Origin: Sulfurovaceae bacterium
GTDB lineage: Bacteria; Campylobacterota; Campylobacteria; Campylobacterales; Sulfurovaceae
DNA: 42,720 bases
Direction: 5' to 3'
Assembly (NCBI GenBank): GCA_028714675.1
Contig: JAQTLV010000008.1
Coordinates: forward strand, 1 to 42,720
Positions 32,964-40,084 of this stretch are shown in pieces. The first letter of the stretch is position 1; every line of letters begins with the position of its first letter. The notes below the pieces were generated by a model, which had not been told where the DNA came from, ran no database searches, and saw only the letters and a list, made by a program, of their open reading frames with translations. The position numbers and the translations under genes were made by a program.

Positions 32964-33994
32964 GAAAAATAATTTTAATCTGGATATTGTTTATAGTGAA
33001 TGCTTCTGCAGATTTGCAATACTTAGTGCGTTCTACCCCTACAGCAACCTCGCTTGATACTCATACGGGGGCAGCAACAACATGGTCAAATCCTCCAAAT
33101 GATGGATCTTTATTGATAAATATAGGATTTAGCTTTCCTTTTAATGGTACAACATATACTCAAGTAAGGATTACTACAAATGGAATGTTAAATTTTGGAT
33201 CATCTTATACATCAGGATCAAATTCAGCTCTTCCAAATACAGCAGGTGCAGCTGCACAGAGTCTTTATCCATATTGGGACGATCTAGATCCAAATGCAAT
33301 ATTGGCACTAGGTGGAAACGGATCGATAAAATATGAAACTCTAGGTAGCGGTGATACTCAAAGATTAGTTGTGACATATACAGATATTCCAAAATGTACA
33401 CTTTATGTTCTAGGTTTATGCGTAACAAGTGGTGGTAACTTTTCATTTCAAGTAGTGCTATATAAAAATGGAGATATTCGGTTTCGCTATCCTTCTGGTG
33501 GGAACAGTGCAAATGGTTCAAGTGCTACTATAGGAGCACAGGAAAATACGACTTATTATAACCAATATTCAAATAATTCAAGTTCTATAGATTTTACAAA
33601 AGATATACTTTATTCATATACTCCAAGCATATCAGTTTCTAAAACCTCTTGCGTTATATATGATCCTATAAATACTACGACTAATCCAAAACGTATCCCT
33701 GGTGGCACTATACGATATGCGATACAAGTAAGCAATTCTACCTATGGAACCGCCTCAAATGTATTTGTTACCGATACAGTAGACAGTAGTAAATTTGATA
33801 CTAGTACGATTAAATATCTGCAAATACAAAGTGGAACATGCAATTGCACAGGAGTGAGTAGTGCAAACAATAATGGAAGTGGTGGTTCAGGAGATGGCGT
33901 AAATCCAGTTATATTAGATTATGGGAGTGTAATAGGGGTTGTGGGAGGCATACCTACTTATAAGTGTGGATATTTTGAAGTGAATGTAAAGTAA
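32957..33994 (+). CDS. Secreted protein with NIDO-like and DUF11-type domains (locus gene 5)
   Basis: This is a 345-residue protein with a signal peptide (RKIILIWILFIVNASA). Residues about 45-215 resemble nidogen-like/adhesin domains (NIGFSFPFNGTTYTQVRITTNG, LYPYWDDLDP, GDIRFRYPSG) with an internal Cys pair. Residues from about 224 on repeat the C-terminal domain of gene 3 (KTSC, DPINTTTNPKRIPGG, IRYAIQVSN, terminal KCGYFEV) with the same four-cysteine plan. It overlaps the barrel gene by seven bases, so translation is probably coupled. AAAGG lies upstream. Likely a surface adhesin or capping subunit; this is inference. Confidence 0.77.
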   Translation: MVRKIILIWILFIVNASADLQYLVRSTPTATSLDTHTGAATTWSNPPNDGSLLINIGFSFPFNGTTYTQVRITTNGMLNFGSSYTSGSNSALPNTAGAAAQSLYPYWDDLDPNAILALGGNGSIKYETLGSGDTQRLVVTYTDIPKCTLYVLGLCVTSGGNFSFQVVLYKNGDIRFRYPSGGNSANGSSATIGAQENTTYYNQYSNNSSSIDFTKDILYSYTPSISVSKTSCVIYDPINTTTNPKRIPGGTIRYAIQVSNSTYGTASNVFVTDTVDSSKFDTSTIKYLQIQSGTCNCTGVSSANNNGSGGSGDGVNPVILDYGSVIGVVGGIPTYKCGYFEVNVK

Positions 33995-34127
33995 TTTTGA
34001 TTGTGTTTGAGTATTTGTCATGCTCTGCATTTATATTATATAAATGAATTATTTAGTTTTAGTTGTATAAAATACAAGATACAAAAAGAAAAAAATAATC
34101 AATATAAATTTGCATCGAAGTTTAAAT

Positions 34128-34148
34128 AAGATAGTATAAAACTATCTT
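34128..34148 (+). terminator. Hairpin after the surface-protein locus
   Basis: AAGATAGT-ATAAA-ACTATCTT is a perfect eight-pair stem followed by TAAATT. It lies 134 bases after the locus stop, within a 206-base AT-rich gap that holds no gene. Confidence 0.5.
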
Positions 34149-34171
34149 TAAATTAAGTCTGCGTAGCGGTT

Positions 34172-34198
34172 TTGGCTTTTTTTACTCTAAAAGGCCAA
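34172..34198 (+). promoter_or_regulatory. Hairpin that hides the ribosome-binding site of the 34201 gene
   Basis: TTGGC-TTTT (34172-34180) can pair with AAAA-G-GCCAA (34189-34198, one bulged G), burying the AAAAGG that would serve the TTG start at 34201. It could restrict translation, or be the end of a terminator. Confidence 0.4.
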
Positions 34199-34200
34199 GC

Positions 34201-34842
34201 TTGACCATCGTAAAATTATCGCGAACAGAATATTTTGATTCTGTACAACAAATCGAAGATTTAAATAGTTTAAAATTCGCAAAACAAGCAATGGATTGGT
34301 GGGATAATTATCATAGCTGGACCAAATTTCCTCCTTTGTGCATTAGAGAAAATGGTGAAGATATATGTTATTTGTTCTATGAAGTTTCCAACAATAAAGA
34401 GTATCTCACTATACACAATATATTGACTCCAAAAGCATATAGAAACAAAGGTTATGCTTTTACTTTACTAGAGCATCTCTTTTTAATACTTGCTCATAAA
34501 AAAATAAATAGGTTTAAATTAACTTGTGTATCCTCATCTATAGATTTTTACAATAAAATAGGGCTAAACTATTGGGGAGTAAATCATTTAGGGCAATACT
34601 ATTGTGATTTTAAAATGCCACACTCAAGTATCTTGGAAATTCCAAAAATAGTAGCAGATGCAGACGTAAATGAATTTTCAGATGAGAGTTTGCTCAAGAT
34701 TTATGAAAAATTGCGATTGAATGGAAAAGAGTTTGATGAAAAAAGTAAAAGAACATATGATAATTGCCTAAAAAAGATGGGTAAAAGGTATATTTTTGAA
34801 AAGTTGTATAAAAGGGCTAAATTGATTGTCATAAAATTGTAA
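34201..34842 (+). CDS. GNAT-like acetyltransferase
   Basis: The protein has 213 residues. A GNAT-type core is suggested by DICYLFYEVSNNKEYLTIHNILTPKAYRNKGYAFTLLEHL, where RNKGYA resembles the acetyl-CoA loop, followed by FYNKIGLNYWGVN, the usual last strand region. Residues from about 150 on form a charged helical extension ending KLYKRAKLIVIKL that I do not recognise. The start is TTG, the first available; the next Met is about 30 residues in, beyond the first strand. Low G+C and AAA-rich codons match the neighbours. The substrate is unknown. Confidence 0.65.
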   Translation: MTIVKLSRTEYFDSVQQIEDLNSLKFAKQAMDWWDNYHSWTKFPPLCIRENGEDICYLFYEVSNNKEYLTIHNILTPKAYRNKGYAFTLLEHLFLILAHKKINRFKLTCVSSSIDFYNKIGLNYWGVNHLGQYYCDFKMPHSSILEIPKIVADADVNEFSDESLLKIYEKLRLNGKEFDEKSKRTYDNCLKKMGKRYIFEKLYKRAKLIVIKL

Positions 34843-34891
34843 GAATATCCATATATTATTTGTGTTAGTAAAATTTATTTAGGGATAATAA

Positions 34892-35812
34892 ATGAAACAT
34901 AAAATTATGGCTTTTCTCTCGATTACTATCAGTATGCTTCTGTTTTGCCTTCCAGCAATGGCAAAAGAAACACACCCAGAGCCAATCATATCTAAAATCA
35001 TGAACACAAAACAGGCGATACTCAAAAGTGCCAAAGATCCTTCATCTAGTAAATTTATATTTTTAGCTTTTTGGGATTTTGACGGCACAATCTTAAAAGG
35101 TGACTGTTCGGAAGGATTGGATAGTAATGGAACAATATCGTATAAGGGGCTAGCCGAACTGGCTATCAATTCTGGTTACTCTAGCATATATCCACCAAAA
35201 GGTGGAGCTGATAAATTTTGGAAAGACTACCGCCATATGGAGCAAGATATAGGTAAATGGCTTGCGTACCCTTTTATACCACAAATGCTTTATGGTGCCA
35301 AGTTGAGCGATATTCATAAGCTAAGTGAAAAATACTTTAGTAAGGTGCTTAGTGATTATTATTTTATCTCTTCTATTCAAATATTAAAAGCACTCGAAAA
35401 AGATGGGGTTGAGTGTCATGTGATATCTGCAAGTGCAGATGTTTTTTTAGATGCTGCAGCACCAACACTTGGGCTAGATGTGAGTCGTTTTCATGGGATA
35501 GAGGTTCGTATAAAAGATGGACGGCTAACAAGAGAATTAGTATATCCTGTGACATACTCTGATGGCAAGAGAGAAAAGCTGATGTCTATAGTTAAAGAGA
35601 TAGCACGACAACATCCAGACAAACAGGTGATAGTGCTTGCTGCTTTTGGTAACAGTTATGGTACAGATGGTCCTTTTATGAAATATGTTGCTACACAAAC
35701 ACTCCCAACAGGACATCCTGTTGCCGTAATGATAAATGGCGGGAATTCTCCAACAGTATATCGCGACCTTTTTGTTAAAGTAGAACAGTCTGAAACAGTA
35801 GGTAAGCACTAA
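34892..35812 (+). CDS. Secreted HAD-superfamily phosphatase (SerB-like)
   Basis: This is a 306-residue protein with a signal peptide (KHKIMAFLSITISMLLFCLPAMA). HAD motif I is D62-F-D64-GT in FWDFDGTILKGD, motif II is the Ser in HVISASADVF and motif III is the Lys in SDGKREK. Motif IV is unusual: AAFGNSYGTDGPFMKY where a GDxxxD pattern is expected. The helical cap between motifs I and II places it near the phosphoserine-phosphatase group (HAD-IB). It should work in the periplasm as a phosphomonoesterase. TTAGGGATAATAA precedes the ATG. It is the first of two exported genes before the phosphoribosyltransferase. Confidence 0.8.
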   Translation: MKHKIMAFLSITISMLLFCLPAMAKETHPEPIISKIMNTKQAILKSAKDPSSSKFIFLAFWDFDGTILKGDCSEGLDSNGTISYKGLAELAINSGYSSIYPPKGGADKFWKDYRHMEQDIGKWLAYPFIPQMLYGAKLSDIHKLSEKYFSKVLSDYYFISSIQILKALEKDGVECHVISASADVFLDAAAPTLGLDVSRFHGIEVRIKDGRLTRELVYPVTYSDGKREKLMSIVKEIARQHPDKQVIVLAAFGNSYGTDGPFMKYVATQTLPTGHPVAVMINGGNSPTVYRDLFVKVEQSETVGKH

Positions 35813-35861
35813 AACTTTTATTTTCTATTTCCTTGTAAGATTTGGAAAATTTGCATATACT

Positions 35862-35867
35862 TATAAT
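35862..35867 (+). promoter_or_regulatory. -10 element for the 35887 gene
   Basis: TATAAT in ACTTATAATAAAAAGG lies 20 bases before the ATG at 35887. The same frame stays open 15 codons upstream, but the position of this box supports the downstream start. Confidence 0.45.
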
Positions 35868-35886
35868 AAAAAGGTTTTTGTGTCAA

Positions 35887-36480
35887 ATGTTTAAAAAAAT
35901 TATATTTTTGTTAATTATGATGCTTGGATTTGATGGGGCTTTTGCAAATAATACCAACATTGATAAGCAAACAAAAAAGAGCTTAGATAGTGCAGTTGCC
36001 AAAGTGATTGAAGCATTCAAAACACAAGATCAAGAAGCTATAAATACTTTTATAAATAAAAAAATAGGTTTTTATATTATCTTTAGGCGAGGAGTTATGG
36101 ATGAATTTACCCATGTAAATTATATAGATTTCAAGTCACCCATACCAGAGTACCTTCCATATAGTCATCCGGAAAAAAAATACTATTCGTTGAGATACAA
36201 AAAAGCACCAACATTTAGTTGTGATAGCGAAAAGTGGAGCGATTGGGGCGTTATCATAGATACACATAGCAGATATAATGTCTTATCTAGCATCGCAATT
36301 GCACAAAAAAAGTATAATGATGTAAAATATACATCTAAAGAGTTTGGTATATATAAAAAAGTGGAACAGCAGAGCATAAAAGTGGTAGCAACAGCAGATG
36401 ATTTTGTATTTTATATGATTTTGATTGATGGCAAATGGTATTTGTCAATACTTGATAGAGCAGAGTATTGTAGCGCATGA
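35887..36480 (+). CDS. Secreted hypothetical protein
   Basis: The protein has 197 residues. A signal peptide is evident (FKKIIFLLIMMLGFDGAFA), so the ATG at 35887 is preferred to the longer reading frame. The mature part begins with a helical stretch (DSAVAKVIEAFKTQDQEAINTFI) and continues with mixed strands (GFYIIFRRGVMDEF, IKVVATADDFVFYMILIDGKWYLSILDRA). The layout recalls NTF2-like or DUF4440-type periplasmic domains with a final GKWYLS strand; that is a guess. Two cysteines (FSCDS and YCSA) could form a disulfide. No named family is recognised. Confidence 0.65.
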   Translation: MFKKIIFLLIMMLGFDGAFANNTNIDKQTKKSLDSAVAKVIEAFKTQDQEAINTFINKKIGFYIIFRRGVMDEFTHVNYIDFKSPIPEYLPYSHPEKKYYSLRYKKAPTFSCDSEKWSDWGVIIDTHSRYNVLSSIAIAQKKYNDVKYTSKEFGIYKKVEQQSIKVVATADDFVFYMILIDGKWYLSILDRAEYCSA

Positions 36481-36501
36481 GTTTTATAAAATTTAAAAGT
36501 G

Positions 36502-36507
36502 TATAAT
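36502..36507 (+). promoter_or_regulatory. -10 element directly before the phosphoribosyltransferase start
   Basis: TATAAT ends six bases before the ATG at 36514, so transcription would start at or within a base or two of the start codon. No ribosome-binding site is visible there. Confidence 0.55.
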
Positions 36508-36513
36508 ATAACT

Positions 36514-36969
36514 ATGATAAAAGAATATTACTCATATGAAGATTTTAGAAGAGACCTTAGAACATTAACAAAAAAGATAAATAAGCCATTTGATACTATC
36601 ATGGGCATATCAAGAGGTGGGCTTAGCATGGCTCAGATGTTGGGTGAATATTATAATATCAGAAAAGTTTATGCCATAAACTCTATCGGTTATGATGATA
36701 CCATAAAACTTGATGAGGTAAGAATATTTAATACCCCAGATCTCAGCGATAGCAAAGCAGTACTGATAGTTGATGATATACTTGATAGTGGCGAAACAAT
36801 GGTAAAAGTTTTAGATATTTTAAAAGAAAAATACCCAGATGTAATTTTATATGTCGCCTCTATTTTTTATAAGAAAAGTGCTAAAATAGCACCAGATTGG
36901 TTTGTAAAAGAACCACAAAACTGGATTGATTTTTTTTGGACAGTTGATTTAAAAGAGGATAAAGTATGA
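36514..36969 (+). CDS. Phosphoribosyltransferase (purine-type)
   Basis: This is a 151-residue type I phosphoribosyltransferase. The PRPP loop is VLIVDDILDSGET at 83-95 and the upstream MGISRGGLSMAQML is the usual second motif. Small size and the hood residues near the C-terminus (DWFVKEPQNWIDFFW) resemble xanthine/hypoxanthine-guanine phosphoribosyltransferases, so purine salvage is likely; the base is not certain. The ATG at 36514 fits the family start. A GTG 15 bases upstream is also in frame but would sit before the -10 element. It overlaps the glutamine amidotransferase gene by four bases (ATGA). Confidence 0.85.
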   Translation: MIKEYYSYEDFRRDLRTLTKKINKPFDTIMGISRGGLSMAQMLGEYYNIRKVYAINSIGYDDTIKLDEVRIFNTPDLSDSKAVLIVDDILDSGETMVKVLDILKEKYPDVILYVASIFYKKSAKIAPDWFVKEPQNWIDFFWTVDLKEDKV

Positions 36970-37535
36970 TTTTGATGATAGATAATTATGATAGTTTCAC
37001 ATATAATATAGTTCAGTATTGCAAGGAACTCGGAGCAGATCTTAAAGTTATTAGAAATGATGAGATGAGTGTAGATGAGATAAAAAAACTTAATCCAGAT
37101 AAAATCATACTATCACCTGGACCAGCCACACCAGATGATGCTGGAGTAACTTTGGATGTTATCAAGGAGTTTGGTGGCATTGTGCCAATATTTGGCATAT
37201 GTTTGGGTCATCAAAGCATAGCTCAGGCATATGGAGCAGATGTAGTAAGGGCTACAAATATGATGCATGGCAAAACATCTCAAATAGTTATTGATAAACC
37301 AACACAGATTTTCAAAAGTTTACCAAACGAATTTAGAGCTACAAGATATCACTCTCTTATAGTCAAAAATGAAAATTTGCCAAACGACATAGTTGTTACT
37401 GCTCACAGCAAAGATGATGGTGAAATCATGGCATTAGAGATAAAAGATAAGAATATATATGGCGTTCAATTCCACCCAGAGTCTATTATGAGTGAATATG
37501 GGCATGAAATGATTGATAACTTTTTGAAATTATGA
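36966..37535 (+). CDS. trpG/pabA: Anthranilate/aminodeoxychorismate synthase glutamine amidotransferase subunit
   Basis: This is a 189-residue class I glutamine amidotransferase. It begins MILMIDNYDSFTYNIVQY and has SPGPATPDDAG. The nucleophile is C79 in FGICLGHQSIAQ, and the catalytic pair is H170 and E172 in GVQFHPESIMSEYG. It delivers ammonia to TrpE or PabB. The partner is not adjacent, so TrpG, PabA or a shared role cannot be told apart; stand-alone copies often serve folate synthesis. It overlaps both neighbours by ATGA junctions, which implies tight translational coupling with a purine salvage enzyme and a membrane protein. Confidence 0.9.
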   Translation: MILMIDNYDSFTYNIVQYCKELGADLKVIRNDEMSVDEIKKLNPDKIILSPGPATPDDAGVTLDVIKEFGGIVPIFGICLGHQSIAQAYGADVVRATNMMHGKTSQIVIDKPTQIFKSLPNEFRATRYHSLIVKNENLPNDIVVTAHSKDDGEIMALEIKDKNIYGVQFHPESIMSEYGHEMIDNFLKL

Positions 37536-38617
37536 TTAAAAGCATTTTAGTAAATAAGATTACGATTTATCTGTTTTATGCAATCATAATTTGCTACTTT
37601 GCTTATTTTATTCCTATAACACCAAACGAAGCATTTGAATTTTACAAATCAGACAATTTAGTCTCAAAAATGATGCATTTTGGATATGGTTTTTTCAATA
37701 ATACCTTTGGTTTGAGGCTTTTGTTTGTGATAAATGCAGTAATTTCACTGTTTTTGTTTTACATTTTTTCAAAAGATATTTTAAAAAATGAAAGAGATGT
37801 TCTACAAGCAAGTGCAATTTTTTCTCTTTTGCCAGCTATGATATTTGGGGGAGCAATAGCCAATATTGCCTTAATAGTCTTTAACTTAGTACTACTTTAT
37901 CTAATTTTTTATTATAGAAAATGGCATATTGGAGAGGCAGTGGCATTGTCGTTATTGTTTTTAATTCATAATGCTTCTATATTTTTCTTTTTGTCTATTT
38001 TGATTTATGGTGTATTTAAAAAAGAGAAAATAACAGCTATTTTTGGTGCTATTGCACTACTTGGGTTTTGGTATTTCCATAGAGGCATAGAGATAGGCGG
38101 GCATCCATGGGGGCATTTTATTGAAACTTTCAGCATATATTCGGCTATATTTTCACCTTTTGTTTTTTTATATTTTTTATATGTAATTTATAGAATATGG
38201 ATAAAAGAGGAGAAAGATATAGTTTGGAGTATATCATCATTTGCTATTTTCGTATCAATTCTTTTATCCATTAGACAAAGGATTTTAATTACAGACTTTA
38301 CCCCTTATGTACTTGTTGGGTTTGTGTTAATGTTCAAAGTATATTTTAAGAGTCTTAGAGTTAGATTGCCTAAATTTCAAAAAATTTATCAAAATGGCTT
38401 TAATCTTTCTGTAGGGGTATTGATTGTTGCTTTGGTATTTGTTTTTTTGCAACCCATAATATTTAATTTTAATGGACAATATTTATTTACAAAAATATAT
38501 GAACCACTTAAAATACAACAAAATTTGAAATCAAAAAATATACATTGTTATAATTCTAAAAACTCAAAAGAAGAGTTGCAACTAAGATTTTATGGTATAA
38601 GCAGTTGTGAAAAATAA
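37532..38617 (+). CDS. Multi-pass membrane protein, possible GT-C-type glycosyltransferase
   Basis: The protein has 361 residues with about nine hydrophobic helices and aromatic-rich loops. The N-terminal NKITIYLFYAIIICYFAYFIPITPNE, with an acidic Glu after the first helix, and the mid region RKWHIGEAVALSLLFLIHNASIFFFL resemble GT-C/ArnT-type architectures. I see no decisive motif. The C-terminal 40 residues are soluble with a Cys pair (IHCYNS, SSCEK), probably periplasmic. It overlaps the amidotransferase gene by four bases. Function is unknown. Confidence 0.7.
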   Translation: MIKSILVNKITIYLFYAIIICYFAYFIPITPNEAFEFYKSDNLVSKMMHFGYGFFNNTFGLRLLFVINAVISLFLFYIFSKDILKNERDVLQASAIFSLLPAMIFGGAIANIALIVFNLVLLYLIFYYRKWHIGEAVALSLLFLIHNASIFFFLSILIYGVFKKEKITAIFGAIALLGFWYFHRGIEIGGHPWGHFIETFSIYSAIFSPFVFLYFLYVIYRIWIKEEKDIVWSISSFAIFVSILLSIRQRILITDFTPYVLVGFVLMFKVYFKSLRVRLPKFQKIYQNGFNLSVGVLIVALVFVFLQPIIFNFNGQYLFTKIYEPLKIQQNLKSKNIHCYNSKNSKEELQLRFYGISSCEK

Positions 38618-38654
38618 TATTAGTTTTTGTTTCCAAAATACACAATTTAAGACA

Positions 38655-38680
38655 GTTTTGCTTCTAAAAGCACAAAAACA
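38655..38680. promoter_or_regulatory. Inverted repeat upstream of aclBA
   Basis: GTTTTG-CTT pairs with AAG-CA-CAAAAC around CTAA (two-base bulge). It ends about 31 bases before the aclB -10 element, a usual place for an activator site. It is a candidate only. Confidence 0.35.
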
Positions 38681-38710
38681 TAACAATTAGAATGTATCTA
38701 ATGGTAATAT

Positions 38711-38716
38711 TATAAT
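38711..38716 (+). promoter_or_regulatory. -10 element for aclBA
   Basis: TATAAT in AATATTATAATAACC lies 30 bases before the aclB ATG, in the 123-base gap after the membrane protein gene. Confidence 0.5.
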
Positions 38717-38740
38717 AACCAAAACAACAAGGAGAACTTA

Positions 38741-40075
38741 ATGGCTCAAAAGGCGATTAGAGAGTATGATGCCAAATCTATTTTGGCAAAACATTGGAAT
38801 AAATATTTTCCAGATTTTACATATGCTTACGAAACAGTATTAGTTGAAAATGGTACTGGGTTAAAAGACGAAGCAAAAACAAAAACTTGGCTTACCAATA
38901 AAGCCTTAGTAGCCAAACCTGATATGCTTTTTGGGAAAAGAGGCAAGAATGGTTTAGTGTTATTTAGAGATAACAAACCAGGTGATGTTACTTTAGAAAA
39001 AGCAGCATCCTGGATAGATGAAAAAGCAAAAGAAAAACAAAATGTATATTTTTCTTTTCATGGTGATACACCAGATGGAGAACCTAAAACAGACTTTTTA
39101 ACTCAATTTATAGTTGAGCCATTTACTCCTCACGCACAAGAAGAAGAGTACTATATAAGTGCAACTTGTGTTGGCGATGATGATGTTTTATATATGTCAG
39201 CAGAAGGTGGTATGGAAGTAGAAGAAAATTGGGATAAGGTGATAGAAGTTACTTTCCCTATTACTGCTACAGAAGATGAGATTGAAGCAAAAATAAGAGC
39301 AAATATTCCTGCAGATGTTGCAGGCAAAGATAAAGAAGGATTTGCAAAATTTGCAATAGGTTTTTTTAAGGCATATAGAGAATTAAATTTTGCATATCTT
39401 GAAATAAATCCATTTGTAATGCAAGGCAATAAAATAGAACTTCTTGATATGGTTGCCAAACTTGACGATACAGCTGGATTTATGATGACTAAAGAGTGGG
39501 GAGATATAGAATACCCAACAGCATTTGGCATGGAAGAGAAATCTCCTGAAGTTATGGCGATAGAAGAAGCTGATAGCAAATCTGGTGCATCATTGAAATT
39601 AACTATTTTAAAACCTGAAGCTAGAATTTGGACTATGGTTGCAGGCGGTGGAGCATCTGTTGTTTATGCTGATACCATTGCAGACCTTGCTGGAATTGAA
39701 GATTTAGCAAACTATGGTGAATATAGTGGCGGACCGACAACGGGCGAAACACAATTTTATGCAGAAACCGTTTTAGATTTGATGACAAGAGAAAAAGATC
39801 CAAAAGGTAGAGATAAAGTTCTTATTATTGGTGGGGCTATTGCAAACTTTACAGATGTTGCAGCAACATTTACGGGTATTATCAAAGCATTTGAAAATTA
39901 TGCCGAAAAAATGAAAGATGTTGGCATCAGAATATATGTTAGAAGAGGTGGGCCTAACTATGAAAAAGGTCTTAAAGATATCAAAGAAGCAGCAGATAGA
40001 CTTGGTCTTTGGATAGATGTATATGGACCAGAAACACATGTTACGGATATCGTTAGAATGGCAGTTGAGGCATAA
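38741..40075 (+). CDS. aclB: ATP-citrate lyase, small (beta) subunit
   Basis: This is a 444-residue subunit with an ATP-grasp fold related to succinyl-CoA synthetase beta. Visible blocks are REYDAKSILAKHW at the N-terminus, KPDMLFGKRGKNGLV, FIVEPFTPHAQEEEYY, ELNFAYLEINPFV and the citrate-binding WTMVAGGGASVVYADT and GEYSGGPTTGETQF. Together with AclA it cleaves citrate with ATP and CoA to acetyl-CoA and oxaloacetate, the key step of the reductive TCA cycle. AAGGAG lies before the ATG. The aclA start is nine bases after its stop. The pair marks an autotrophic lifestyle. Confidence 0.95.
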   Translation: MAQKAIREYDAKSILAKHWNKYFPDFTYAYETVLVENGTGLKDEAKTKTWLTNKALVAKPDMLFGKRGKNGLVLFRDNKPGDVTLEKAASWIDEKAKEKQNVYFSFHGDTPDGEPKTDFLTQFIVEPFTPHAQEEEYYISATCVGDDDVLYMSAEGGMEVEENWDKVIEVTFPITATEDEIEAKIRANIPADVAGKDKEGFAKFAIGFFKAYRELNFAYLEINPFVMQGNKIELLDMVAKLDDTAGFMMTKEWGDIEYPTAFGMEEKSPEVMAIEEADSKSGASLKLTILKPEARIWTMVAGGGASVVYADTIADLAGIEDLANYGEYSGGPTTGETQFYAETVLDLMTREKDPKGRDKVLIIGGAIANFTDVAATFTGIIKAFENYAEKMKDVGIRIYVRRGGPNYEKGLKDIKEAADRLGLWIDVYGPETHVTDIVRMAVEA

Positions 40076-40084
40076 GGAGAGAAA

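Noticed and set aside
38618-38740. Riboswitch before aclB
   Set aside because: Only a short inverted repeat is seen and it lies upstream of the -10 element, so it would not be transcribed with aclB.
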